Shown: positions 51,124 to 62,489 of the stretch, piece by piece
How the letters are laid out: every line of letters starts with the position of its first letter
How positions within the stretch are numbered: the stretch's first letter is position 1
Origin: Palaemon carinicauda
Lineage: Eukaryota > Arthropoda > Malacostraca > Decapoda > Palaemonidae
DNA: 64,000 nucleotides
Assembly: GCF_036898095.1 (NCBI RefSeq)
Contig: NC_090750.1
Coordinates: forward strand, 86,267,893-86,331,892
Direction: 5' to 3'
Made by a program: the position numbers and the translations under genes
Notes under the pieces: generated by a model
Database searches by the model: none
Told to the model about the DNA's origin: nothing
What the model saw: the letters and a program-made list of their open reading frames with translations, nothing else

Positions 51124-51620
51124 TCATTTAAATGTCTGGGCGTGGTTCTTGGTTGCTAATTTAATTTTGAAAATGGCATTCGGTGTTCCTTCTTGAATTG
51201 CATAAAAAATGGCTTATTCAGTGTCTTTTTAGGATTTTTGGTGATCAGTCTATCCTATGGAAATGTTTTAATTCTTTCATTCTACCTTCTTTCAAGCATT
51301 GTTCTCCTGTCTGGTCTTCAGCTGCCAACTCATTTTAATTGGTTGGATAGAAACGTGTGGTCTATTAAATTCCTTATTCCTGATCTGGATATTGCTATCT
51401 GGCTGCGTCGTTCAGTTAGTTCACTGTAAATGTTGAACAAGATTTTCCATAATTCAGACCACCCATTCCATTGAGATCTTCCGAGATTGTACCATCCTGC
51501 AGGTAGTACTAGGTATGCAGATGTAGTACTAGTTATGCAGATAATTATATCAGTCATACCTTCTCCACCATAAGGCACAATGCTACATAGAATTATAGAA
51601 GGTTTACTCAAACTTACAGC
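51124..51620 (+). pseudogene. LINE-A C-terminal fragment, 3' side of the nested insertion
   Basis: Resumes with SFKCLGVVLG, matching [20 protein letters not shown] of the minus-strand copy. It continues through a frame change with LWKCFNSFILPSF and HCSPVWSSAANS, then another change into WSIKFLIPDLDIAIWLRRSV, MLNKIFHNSDHPFH and YHPAGSTRYADV. This C-terminal reverse transcriptase/tail order is typical of the family. A short internal duplication (GATGTAGTACTAGTTATGC) lies at 51507-51541. Confidence 0.85.
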
Positions 51621-51840
51621 GAATATTTTTACGACGAACAGACTGACACTAGTCTCTCTTCATAGTTTATATATGGCATCAATTTTACAATTGTTACTGA
51701 TCTTAAAATACTTTATATTAATTATTCCTTACTTGTTATGTAGTTTATTTATTTCCTTATTTCCTCAATGGGATATAGTTCCTCGTTGGAGCCCTTGAGC
51801 TTATAGCATCCTGCTTTTCTAACTAGGGTTGTAGCTTAGC

Positions 51841-51905
<65 letters not shown>
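51621..51905 (+). repeat. LINE-A 3' UTR and (TAA)n tail
   Basis: Starts with GAACAGACTGACACTAGTCT, then CATAGTTTATATATGG, TTGTTACTGATCTTAAAATA, GCTTATAGCATCCTGC and GGTTGTAGCTTAGC, with (TAA)n at 51842-51905. The 15412-15648 tail shows the same 5' part, which confirms that this is the LINE's own UTR. Confidence 0.85.
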
Positions 51906-51909
<4 letters not shown>

Positions 51910-52165
51910 TTATAACAACGGAGGAAAACAGCTTAGCGCAGAAAAGAAACGGAGAAGCAAAGAATAAACTATAAAATAGAAATAACCTTAACTTCTTTTC
52001 ATTTGGTGGATCAAAAGATTTTCAAACTTTTAAAAAACCAAGCGAGGGAAGCGACTTGAAAAGTTTTGATAAATAGCCTAAAATTTAATTATTTTCCATT
52101 ATATTGCAGATAGAAAAGATTGATGCACGGTATTGGATACCAATACAAAAAAACCGGGAAACTTT
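51906..52165. other. No feature recognised
   Basis: AT-rich intergenic DNA. Confidence 0.4.
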
Positions 52166-52592
52166 CATCATCTCCTCCTCCTCCTACGCCTATTGACGCA
52201 AAGGGCCTCGGTTAGATTGCACCAGTCGTCTCTATTTTGAGCTTTTAATTCAATACTTTTCCATTTATCATTATATACTTCGCGCTTCATAGTCCTCAGC
52301 CATGTAGGCCTGGGTCTTCCAACTCTTCTGGTGCCTTGGCCCAGATGAACGTTTGGTCAACTAATCTCTTGGGGAGTGCGAAGAGCATGCCCAAACCATC
52401 TCCATCTACCCCTCATCATGATCTCATCCACATGTGGCACTCGAGTAATGTCTCTTATAGTTTCATTTCTAATCCTGTCTTGCCATTCAAGTCCCAATAT
52501 ACTCCTGAGGGCTTTGTTCTTTCTCAAATCTACTAAATCTATTGGAGATTGTTTCATTGTCATATCATGACTCATGTCCATATAGTAGCACT
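52166..52592 (-). repeat. LINE-R fragment, C-terminal region and 3' end
   Basis: On the minus strand it codes LGLEWQDRIRNETIRDITRV, then PHVDEIMMRGRWRWFGHALR and the DRDDW block, ending in (GAG/GAT)n. It extends about 100 bases further 5' than most copies. Confidence 0.85.
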
Positions 52593-52715
52593 TTCAATTG
52601 AGCACAATTTCATCATATATTCAAATACACAAACACACTTATAAAGTTGATGACCCAAAATATTTAGTTTTTATAAATGGAAAATAATGACGAATAAAGA
52701 TCGAGCCCATCTTCA

Positions 52716-52882
52716 GGCATTATTATTATTATTATTATTATTATTGCTTACCAAGCAACAACTTTAGTTGGAAGAACAGGATGCTATAAGCCCAGGGGTT
52801 CCAACAGGGAAAATAGCCCAGCGAGGAAAGGAAACAAGGAGAAAAAAAATATTTTAAGAGCAGTAACAAAATTAATATAAAC
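52716..52882 (-). repeat. SINE-A/LINE-A tail fragment
   Basis: (ATT)n at the left, then GCTTACCAAGCAACAACTTT, GGATGCTATAAGCCCAGGGG and ATTTTAAGAGCAGTAACA, on the minus strand. Confidence 0.85.
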
Positions 52883-53696
52883 AAGAAAGGGTGTGTAAAA
52901 AACGTCCCTTCATATATTTGAATTCATTTTTGCCAATTACAGATTAAAACGGAAACCGTTTCATCCTACGTCAGTGGTTATTTGTTTTTTTTTTGTCTTT
53001 GTAAGAGATTTATTACGCAGGTTATAAAACTAAGAAAAGTTGGACCTTTTCCTTTCAAAAAAAAGATCAGCAACTGGCGGAGAATATTTATTAACATTAA
53101 TATAAAAACAATAAATAGCAGTGTAAAGAATAACGGCGATCTCATTGAGTACACATATACAATGTAAATTGGGAATAGAGAATATATGAATCCGAAATTA
53201 AAGTTATTTCAATCACTTTGATTTTGGATTTATATTCTTTATTTCCGATTTATATTGTATATGTGAAAAAAACCCATTAATTCCTAAAGGAAAATGATAG
53301 AAATTAATACAACCTTGACAAAATTTGATCGATTTAGATGCATTAAATTATTCAGCTATGTAAGAACAAACGATAATAAGAAACAGTCAAGTACGTTGCA
53401 AATTTATATTTATATGTACTAGTACAATCACTCATGCACTTACTATCATATACTCAAATTCGAATACTTATTTTATCTGAAATAAAAGAGATTGAAGGAA
53501 CTAATGCTGAATAGAGATACTTCAACAATTGGACGATATATAAGTTTAACAAACTTGAAAATTAAGGCGATTGAAAATATGAAAATATGTACAAAAGGCC
53601 GACATACGGGTATACATAAGGGGCATATTATCTGTGTTAAATACACTTACAAATCTGTTTGTATGTATGTTTGCATACAAACAGGTGTGTAATACG

Positions 53697-53700
<4 letters not shown>
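52883..53700. other. No gene recognised
   Basis: AT-rich intergenic DNA. Confidence 0.4.
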
Positions 53701-54165
<465 letters not shown>

Positions 54166-54345
54166 GTGTTCGTATTGATATACTACGTATATAGTACTTA
54201 AGGCTAATAACGCATAAAAAAAAAGTATGCCTATTTGAAAATGAGACTGCTCTTCAGAGATTTCGTATTGCTATACTACGTATATAGTACTTAAGGCTAA
54301 TAAAGTTTGAAAAAAAAAATATGTGTATATAACCATGAGACTGGG
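54166..54345 (+). repeat. Direct duplication, about 100 bp unit
   Basis: CGTATTGATATACTACGTAT then ATAGTACTTAAGGCTAATAA occurs at about 54168 and 54266; each copy is followed by an A-run and a TATGNNTAT stretch. Confidence 0.8.
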
Positions 54346-54669
54346 TCATATATAAATGCAATATATAAATGATAACACTTAATATATATATAAGATGTAA
54401 ATAAAAAAAATCATATATATTGAAGGTTTAAGCCATTCCTTATCCGAGAGTAGAAATAGCATAACACAAGCCATTAAAAATGCCGTTTAAATAAATAGAA
54501 TGATTCAAATTCCTATTTGTCATCACGTAATGGATTCTGGAGCTTCGAGATCCTTTAGATTTTTTCTCTAATTTCTAAAAAAGGAGGAATAGGTTTTTAC
54601 TAATCTTTTTTTTTTATTTAGAATTAAAAGTTATCTCAAAGGTTAACTAACTTTTCTATTCCCTTTCAG

Positions 54670-54846
54670 CGCGCCATAAAACGAAATCGAAGGCAAATTC
54701 CTCGCACTACCAACAAGAAGAGAAATGAAAACACGAGAAAAACGAGTGATACTTGTAAAAATCCCTCGAGCTTAAAATCTCACAAGGCACCGACGTCTTC
54801 AAAAACCCCTAAAGAAGTCGGATCGACTGTCAGGGAAGGGATTCAG
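54670..54846 (+). CDS. Candidate internal exon, lysine/arginine-rich, unidentified gene
   Basis: Upstream is a branch-point-like TTAACTAAC and a clean acceptor TTTTCTATTCCCTTTCAG (ends 54669). Downstream is a strong donor CAG|GTACGA at 54846/54847. The 177-base interval is open for exactly 59 codons in one frame (phase 0 at both ends), while the other two frames are closed. The frame hits a stop just past the donor. The peptide starts RAIKRNRRQIPRTTNKKRN and ends EVGSTVREGIQ; 17 of 59 residues are Lys or Arg, with many Ser/Thr, consistent with a disordered nuclear-type region. I do not recognise a family. Composition is more balanced than the AT-rich flanks. A cassette exon of a non-coding transcript is the alternative. 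Confidence 0.45.
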
Positions 54847-55061
54847 GTACGACGAAATCTGTGATATGGACAAGAAATCCAAAGGATGGGAAAATAGAGA
54901 TGCAATTTCCAAAAAGGAAGAGGATAGTGTTGCTGGAGCCTGGTTTCTTCTTGCATACAGGTTTTCAAATCCATAAGGCTTACTTTACGTACTTTGTACT
55001 TCGACAGGATGGAGGGCCCAAAGTATTATTGTAGAGTTTTTGTAATTCTAGCTAGCTAGCT

Positions 55062-55063
<2 letters not shown>
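54847..55063. other. Possible intron start; nothing else recognised
   Basis: Ordinary sequence ending in a GCTAGCTAGCTAGA run before a (TA)n block. Confidence 0.3.
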
Positions 55064-55156
<93 letters not shown>

Positions 55157-55201
55157 TATACATATATATATATACATATATATATGTGTATATATGTATA
55201 T

Positions 55202-55289
<88 letters not shown>
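55064..55289. repeat. (TA)n block
   Basis: About 225 bases of (TA)n with ACACATATATACAT and GTGTATATATGTAT islands. It abuts the truncated LINE-A copy. Confidence 0.95.
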
Positions 55290-55292
<3 letters not shown>

Positions 55293-56030
55293 CTTCAGAA
55301 TACACTGATCATCAAAAAACCTATAAGACTTTCTCAATAAGCCAGTTTTGTGCAATTGAAGAATAACTAGACCGAATGTGTTTCTCAAAAGTATATTTGC
55401 AATCAAGAACAACACCTAAAAAATTAAAGAAGTCTAGAGTTAAAGAAACATTATCAATGCAGAGATCTAGATGTTGAGGAACTACTGTCCTTGACCTGCT
55501 TACAATCATAATTCAATTTTTTTAGGGTTAAACTTCATGCCACATAATTTGCACCATGTGCTAATTTTAGCAACCCCAGATCTACATTCAGATGAAATTG
55601 AGGCTAAAATAGTAGAATCATCTGAATATCCAACCACATATGTGTAAACAGTATGTAAAGTAATGAACCAAGAACACTACCCTAAGGAACACCAGATATC
55701 CCATTCCTTTACTCACTATGGTGCCCATCAACAACAACAACAATTTTCAATCCATAAATAAAAAAATCAATAATGGTATTAAGAAAAGACCCACCTACTC
55801 CAACCGTTGAGTTAGAAAATTGCCTTATGATCAACAAGGTCAAAGGCAGCACTAAAATGAAGGCCAGTTAGGCGATTTTTCTGATGACAAGTAAGGGATT
55901 TCTGTAGAGCGTTGGAGTTTACAAGAATAACTTCAAGGCATTTATGAAAACCAAATTGCAAATAAATTGTTGTCGTTTTTAAATTACTACAATGGTATAT
56001 TCCCAAAATAAGAAAAGTAGACATTACATT
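55290..56030 (-). pseudogene. LINE-A reverse transcriptase fragment
   Basis: On the minus strand, in order: LTGLHFSAAFDLVDHKA (palm motif A, near 56010-55860), VDGHHSE, ISGVP-GSVLGSLLYILF with a stop in place of Gln, VGYSDDSTILASI (YxDD box), [50 protein letters not shown], and [13 protein letters not shown] at the end near 55300. Several stops and frame changes. It extends further 5' than the 50 kb copy and is cut off at its 3' side by a (TA)n block, so the 3' UTR is absent. Confidence 0.85.
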
Positions 56031-56111
56031 GTTGTATTTATATATTTTTTTTCTCGTCTATATGAACCTGGTGTTATGCATGCATACATGTAAGTACCTC
56101 CGTTCTATATA
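56031..56111. other. Spacer, no feature
   Basis: Short intergenic segment. Confidence 0.4.
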
Positions 56112-56314
56112 ATCATCTCCTCCTACACCTATTGAATAAAAGAGCCCCCTGTTAGATTTCGCCAGTCGTCTCTATCTTGAACTTTTAAATCAATAATTCT
56201 CCATTCATCTTCTCCCACTTCACGCTTCATAGACCTCAGCCATGTAGGCCTGTGTCTTCTAACTCTTCCAGTGCCTTGTGGAGCTCAGTTAAAAGTTTGG
56301 TGAACTAATCTCTT
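56112..56314 (-). repeat. LINE-R 3' fragment
   Basis: Minus strand: AGATTAGTTCACCAAACTTT, then GCACTGGAAGAGTTAGAAGA, AGATAGAGACGACTGGCG and the GAGGAGATGAT end. Confidence 0.85.
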
Positions 56315-57411
56315 TCTGTAAAAAAAACTGTAACATTTTTATTCTCAAGCGTCATTCCAGATTATATTTCTAATGGGCAAGTGTTGGTATAATGCATTTA
56401 ACGAATGTCATACAGTGGATCAACATAATTTTCTGACCACTCCAATCGTAATTGCCATATACTTCTCCATCAATAGATGATATTATTACCGCTATAATTC
56501 ATACTGTTTTTTTTTAATGATAACGTAAATGATGGTGCATCATTCTGTATTGAAACAATTATGACTTTCTCTGAATTACAGTAGTATACTCGTGCGAAAA
56601 TAAGTGGTAATTTTAACGTGTTCAAACAGATTGCAAAAGAAATAAAAATAACTTAACGATTTCCAATATTTGGAATAAATGCTTATGCTTTGTCCTGATA
56701 GTTTATAAGTACATAAAACATCAACAGTCAGCATAGATAATTACCGTAACAGTTTGAGGATAATGAAAACTAATCGCTTTTTCAGTGAATAATGTTCTCG
56801 TGTTGCAAGAGCTTTCAGCACTGCTCATCTATCTGGGCCATTTCCATAATCATTTAAATTAATCTAAAATACTCTTTTTATAATTACACTAATTCCAAAC
56901 AACGGTCTATTGCCACTCCCCCCCCCCCCTCAAAATGACACGGGAAAAATCACCACACAAATCAATCATATAAAATATGGAATTACGACACAAACAGTCA
57001 TTGCTTGATAAATCGTGTGAAATAAAAAAAAACTATTAATTACTATTAATTAATATGAGGCTGTTGTAACGCGTACACTTAATTCTCATAATGGTGCTGG
57101 ATTTAAAAGTTACCTGGGTTATCACCGACAATTGAAAAAAATCTTTCCTGTTAATCAGGGTTTGCATATGAACATTGCAGTTTTTCAATGACAATAATCA
57201 TTCGGGTGGGGATAATTTAAGAGAATTAGACACAAAGAACATTGGTCGCTCATACATTTTTTTTTTTTTTTTGAGTTTTGATCATTTACCAAAATTGATA
57301 GTTTAATGAATGAGTAAACGAATAACAATGAATACTAATTGATAAATTCAAAGGGAAGAGGAAGGGGTAGGAGAGTAGAAATTACAAATCGAACAACAGA
57401 TTTATCAACTC

Positions 57412-57413
<2 letters not shown>
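56315..57413. other. No gene recognised
   Basis: AT-rich, with poly(C) at 56920 and poly(T) at 57258-57272. Confidence 0.4.

Positions 57414-57483
<70 letters not shown>
57414..57483. repeat. (GA)n microsatellite
   Basis: Uninterrupted (GA)n. Confidence 0.95.
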
Positions 57484-57488
<5 letters not shown>

Positions 57489-57656
57489 TGATTCTGACAT
57501 TATGATATTTAGGTCACAGACTTCCATAGCACCAGTGTACTAATGATGCATTCCGAAGAGGATATCTGAGTTTATGATTGGTCAAGCAGTTTTCTCTAGA
57601 AGACAACGACTACATTAAAATTCAAGTTTATTAACAAATATGTAACAGCGCAACAT

Positions 57657-57727
57657 CTATTTCCATTGACTAACTAAATCCATAGAGGATTCGTTGGCTA
57701 GACCCATCAAAGGATAGCCAGTTCCTC
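57657..57727 (+). repeat. Dispersed element C fragment
   Basis: TTGACTAACTAAATCCATAG, then AGGATTCGTTGGCTAG and CCATCAAAGGATAGCCAGTT: the counterpart of 47476-47541 in reverse orientation. It joins LINE-R directly at its right edge. Confidence 0.6.
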
Positions 57728-58008
57728 GAGTGCCATATATAGATGAGATCATGATGAGGGTTAGATGGAGATGGTTTGGGCATGCTCTTCGCATTTCCCA
57801 AGAGAGATTAGTTCACCAAACGTTCAACTGGGCTCTACAAGGCACTAGAAGAGTTGGAAGACCCAGGACTACATGGCTGAGGATTATGAAGCGTGAAGTA
57901 GGAGATGATGAAAGGAGAAGTATTGATTTAAAAGCTCAAGATAGAGACGACTGGCTAAATCTAAACGAGGCCCTTTGCGTCAATAAGCGTAGGAGGAGAT
58001 GATGATGA
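57728..58008 (+). repeat. LINE-R 3' fragment, open frame retained
   Basis: The C-terminal 90 codons are still open (57730-58002): MPYIDEIMMRVRWRWFGHAL, then GTRRVGRPRTTWLRIMKREV and LKAQDRDDWLNLNEALCVN, ending in RRRR over the (GAG)n(GAT)n tail. The R-W-F-G-H and G-R-P-x-x-x-W signature is the usual C-terminal tail of RTE-type LINE proteins. Confidence 0.85.
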
Positions 58009-58129
58009 ACAGCGCAAGGTAAATGCTATTCAACCAAACTTAATATCAATAACTTTGCCAAGCTTTTAAATCTTGACCTAACTTAAATTGATGGAGGAGG
58101 AAATCTAGGCGTTCCCATTTAATAACTAG

Positions 58130-58330
58130 AAAAGCACTCAGAGTGCAGACCTCCACCACGGCAGCTTATTTCTCGACCTTGACCTTTGACCTAGGACTTT
58201 CAAAATTGAATAAATTCCACGTCTCAACATAACCATTAATCCATGAAAGTTCCACTACTCTATGAGTAAAATTGTGTTCAGGAAGTTGCTCATAAAAAGA
58301 CAAAGGGCGAAAACATAACCTCCTCAGTAA
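58130..58330 (+). repeat. Probable dispersed repeat carrying a perfect DR1
   Basis: CAGAGTGCAGACCTCCACCA, then CTTGACCTTTGACCTAGGAC, TTCCACGTCTCAACATAACC and ATGAGTAAAATTGTGTTCAG, with the end GCGAAAACATAACCTCCTC. Only one copy is in the window; I class it as a dispersed repeat because I recall this type of sequence in invertebrate genomes, which needs a search. Confidence 0.45.
58180..58192 (-). promoter_or_regulatory. DR1 nuclear-receptor element
   Basis: The minus strand reads AGGTCAAAGGTCA: two perfect AGGTCA half-sites with a one-base spacer, the site class bound by RXR/USP and HNF4-type receptors. A third, imperfect half-site (AGGTCG) follows. Function is not shown. Confidence 0.35.
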
Positions 58331-59063
58331 CTACTGGTTGAAATATTATAGTTTCAGTAAAATGCTGACCAATAAAAAAAAAGCAATACTGAACGCGTAG
58401 GAATGGCATAAATATTTCAATAGGAGTAAGCTCTGTGCTCGAGACACATACAGAGGCTGTAAACTGGTATATATTTTTCTATAAACAAAATACCCTTAGG
58501 AATACCATTTCTGGCATAGTTTTTTAACCTAATAGTAGGTCATCAACTATCTCCAAAACGTCCTTGATATGCATCATAAATGCTAAAATAAAACTTTATT
58601 AGACGCAATAAATATATATAAAAAAGAGAAGCAAATGAAAAGTAATAAAACAGGCGTTTTGAGTCGGCTATTTCTTTTTTCTGTGCGAAAACACAGATAT
58701 AAAACTGAAACAAAAACCTCAGCATTTTTGTATATGTTATTCCATTTACATTCGAAGAAAGCCAATAAATCATGAAAGGCCGAGTCCAGTTTTATATGCG
58801 GTATTCCTTTCATGTCGGAAAAACAGTCGGTCGTTTATTCAATTTCCAACTCCGTGTTATTGTTTTTTTTTTTTTTTTTTTTTTTTTTAGTCGTATCTCA
58901 TTGGCTTTATTCTGCTATGTGATGAATGAATTAGTTTACATAAAATTATATAAAATTAGAGCGATTTTATTTAAAATTTACCATTATATATTCCCACAAA
59001 TAATATTTCACGATAAATCTTTCGAATGTATTGCATTTGTAACACTATAACGTCACGAATAGT

Positions 59064-59065
<2 letters not shown>
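58331..59065. other. Intergenic; poly(T) at 58862-58888
   Basis: Two overlapping 76-codon minus frames (58543-58813) end in a hydrophobic run but have no domain or composition support. Confidence 0.4.

Positions 59066-59129
<64 letters not shown>
59066..59129. repeat. (GA)n microsatellite
   Basis: Uninterrupted (GA)n followed by ATGGGGGTGG. Confidence 0.95.
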
Positions 59130-59132
<3 letters not shown>

Positions 59133-59412
59133 GGGGTGGTATGCAATTCTTTTTCAGCAGCTTCCAAAACTGTTTCAGAGTCGTAGCTGGCCATTTTTGC
59201 AATATGAATTTCAACAACAGTTATTATACATGCAATTTTTTATATACCCTATAATGAAACGATTAACAAAATCCCACCATAAATCTTAGTGATAGCTCTG
59301 TAAATACCCTGCAGACACACTCTTATAAATGAGATGCTAAAGAAGATTTGAGTAATTAGACTTTAGCTGATGTCTAATGTCTAAACCACCAGGTAAAAGT
59401 CGCAAGGTCAGG
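59130..59412. other. No feature recognised
   Basis: Ordinary intergenic DNA. Confidence 0.4.
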
Positions 59413-59747
59413 GTTTTAAAGGTCGCTCATGAATGGCAGTTTCAAGGGACAGTGACATTACTCTAGCAGAAAGAACAATGCCCTAGAGACTGATCATATG
59501 TACATATGAACAGCGACCCAATTCCCCTCTCTATCTTTGCTAGGATCATGGAGGGCCAGGAAATGGCTGTTGATAACTCAGTAAGTAGACATATAGGCTA
59601 CCCCCAACCCTATCTCCATCCTTAGCATGTAAGGATGGTTAAGTTGAAGACACTACAAAAAACTATCGAGTTTGAGCAGGACTCGAACCCCAGTCTGGCG
59701 ACTAACGGAAAGGGACGTTGCTAATAGCTCACCACAACCCTGACGAA
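59413..59747 (-). repeat. SINE-B with intact B box
   Basis: Minus-strand copy. The tRNA-like head (59747-59670) contains GTGGTGAGCTATTAGCAACG and the B box GGTTCGAGTCC (59689-59679), identical to the pol III consensus GGTTCGANTCC. The rest follows the family order to CATGAGCGACCTTTAAAAC. Confidence 0.9.
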
Positions 59748-60694
59748 GGATGGACAAGAATAATGAAAGGTTTTAGGGTTTGAAAGGTATCTTGGGAAAG
59801 GTAAATGTTTATGAGGGGTGGTGCTGCTAAGGTCCTGTTCATACCGGAACAATCTCAGTTACCAAGTATTGAAATCAGTACGTTTTGATAACCATTTTGA
59901 ATGCTCGAGTCGTGCCATCTCAGATTAGGCTACGGTGTATATGTTTTATCTTATCAATTTATAAATATTGTCGCTCTCAATTTACCACTTTCTTGTTTTA
60001 TGTGACAGTTTCAGGAGATGCTGCTTTTTAAGACAATATCTTATTTTTTCCCGTTGAGATGCTGTTTTTTATGTCAAAAGTTTTTTGTTTCTTTCTTTTT
60101 GCGAAGATAATGTTTTATATGAAATTGAACAAAAAAAAAAAAAAAAAAAAAAAGATCCGTGAAATATTAGTTTGATCAAAAGTTAAAGTAAACAGGACAC
60201 CGTTCAATATATTTTAAATTTAATATATCAGTTAATCATTGTTGAAATAGCACAGGACATCTTAGATAACCTAATGATAAAATATGCAGCTAAATATTTA
60301 GAAAAAAAAAAAGATTTCTTTTGTTAAACAGCTTACTTTTGCTGAGACCACTGTGGTAAAGAAAATGTCACAGGAAAGGATTTTCAAAATGAAGTTAAAT
60401 TGAAAAGGGTTTCAAGCTAGTCCACAGCAAATTAATGTTTTTTAAACTGTTTGGGCCAAGCAATTCTCCGGTGCAGTTGACAATAGAAATTACTTTTGCC
60501 AGGGCATGGGTTTAAAGTGAAACCTTTACAGCAGAATAAATGTTTATTGGGCTTAGTCGACAGTGCAAGATACAGATGGGAAAGAATTTATGTTTATAAT
60601 AATGTTTATTATTGGCTTACTATTACTACTAATTTTATTGATTCTTGAATGGAAAGACAGATTTAATGTAATAAAAGCGAATATTAATGATCTA
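59748..60694. other. No gene recognised
   Basis: AT-rich, with poly(A) at 60129-60153. Confidence 0.4.
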
Positions 60695-61032
60695 GTACTG
60701 TCCTGGCAGGAAAGGATTAGAAATGAATCTATAAGAGAGATTATTCGAGTGCCATATGTGGATGAAATCGTGGTGAGAGGTAGATAGAGATGGTTTGGGC
60801 ATGCTCTTCGCACTCCCCAAGAGAGATTGGTTAACCAAATTTTTAAATGGGCTCCACAAGACACTAGGAGAGTTAGAGGACCCAGGCATACATGGCTGAG
60901 GACTATGAAGCGTGAAATTAAGATATGATGAATGGAGAAGTATTGATTTAAAATCTCAAGATATAGACGACTGGCGAAATCTAACCGAGGCCATTTGCGT
61001 CAATAGGCGTAGGAGATAATGATGATGATGAA
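60695..61032 (+). repeat. LINE-R 3' fragment
   Basis: LVLSWQERIRNESIREIIRV, then PYVDEIVVRGR, a stop (CGATAG in place of CGATGG), RWFGHALRTPQERLV and the end GCGTCAATAGGCGTAGGAGA with (GAT)n. Confidence 0.85.
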
Positions 61033-61444
61033 TACTAATTATTCGCTATCTAAAAACAACAGGAATGAACATATTTAAGAATAAAAAAAGGTATAGAAAA
61101 TATCACTACAGAGTAAAAGGATGATTGGTTCATTAGCATACAATTTGAGATCATTAATATCATTAATCAAGTTCCAATCTACGTGTTGGGAGCAAATTAC
61201 TTAGATTAAGAGCAATTATTATTTAAGGCGCTTACAACCTAGTATTGAAAGAGATGTCATTAATCAGTCTAATTGAAAGGTCAAAGGTCCAAAGATCTAT
61301 TGACATTTAGTCTTTACGTTACTAAGAGTGGGTGTGATGTTTTCAATCAGGAGCTGAAGGTATTAAGGTGTTAAATAAAATCGCTCGGTATTGTAAATCG
61401 ATCCCTCATGACGTGGTCATTTATATAATAATTCAACCGCCCTT
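61033..61444. other. No feature recognised; one DR1-like site
   Basis: AGGTCAAAGGTCC (61278-61290) is a DR1 with one mismatch, in unique DNA. Nothing else. Confidence 0.4.
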
Positions 61445-61711
<267 letters not shown>

Positions 61712-61799
61712 GTGTGCGCGCGCGTAAATAAGTGTATGGTAAATATGAAAAAGAAAGTACATTTGAGAAGTGCATCATATAACGTTTTAATTGTTCATT
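61712..61799. other. Spacer
   Basis: Short intergenic segment. Confidence 0.4.
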
Positions 61800-61930
61800 A
61801 CTTCTCAAAGTTTATTTAATTCCCTATTTCCTTTCCTCTCTGGGCTATTTTTCCCCGTTAGAGCCCCTGAGTTATCGCATCCTGCTTTTCCAAGTAGGGT
61901 TGTAGCTTAGCTAGTAATAATAATAATAGA
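61800..61930 (+). repeat. SINE-A/LINE-A tail fragment
   Basis: Last 125 bases of the tail (TCTGGGCTATTTTTCCCCGT, then GCATCCTGCTTTTCC and GGTTGTAGCTTAGC), ending in a short TAA run. Confidence 0.85.
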
Positions 61931-62489
61931 AGAAGCACATTTGAAAGGCGTTGAAATGGTTTAAAAACTGTAATTTATCTCTACATTTAGAAGACTAATG
62001 TGATAGTGAGATTTCTCCAAACTTTGTTAACTACCAACCAATTTTAGAATATGTGAAATGCCCTGAACACAGACGTTGCATATACATATCTGGATGTCCC
62101 TCTGACCCTTTTAATGCTCTACGGCAATGCGACTGAATAAAATTTCCTTTGCTTTGAATGGTTAAATGAATGGTCTGCTACCTTCCTTTGAGGTTTGATA
62201 GTGGAACCATTATATATTCATTTTATTTGATTTTCAATCATGAAAGTTACGGTATAAACGCCGACTATTGAGCGTTTACACTTTCGACTTGTTCACCAGA
62301 ACCACGAATTTAAATTTAACCCAACTTAGAACAAAATATCGTTACGTAAACGGATTCAATTTTCTTCAAATTGGGGTCACTGGTAGCCCCTTTTTGGGGG
62401 GGATATGATTAAGGAAATAGGGTTGGGATATTTAAATATCATTACCTCCGCCAAGAAGGTTATGTGATAGAGACAGTTTATTTATTTGT
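61931..62489. other. No gene recognised
   Basis: AT-rich intergenic DNA. A CCGCCAAGAAGGTTATGTG stretch (62448-62466) probably belongs to the repeat that follows. Confidence 0.4.

Noticed and set aside
58583..58813. 76-codon minus frame with ATG and a hydrophobic end
   Set aside because: AT-driven hydrophobicity; no family resemblance or composition signal.
59670..59747. Possible tRNA gene
   Set aside because: The B box is perfect but the segment is the head of SINE-B; no complete cloverleaf is evident.
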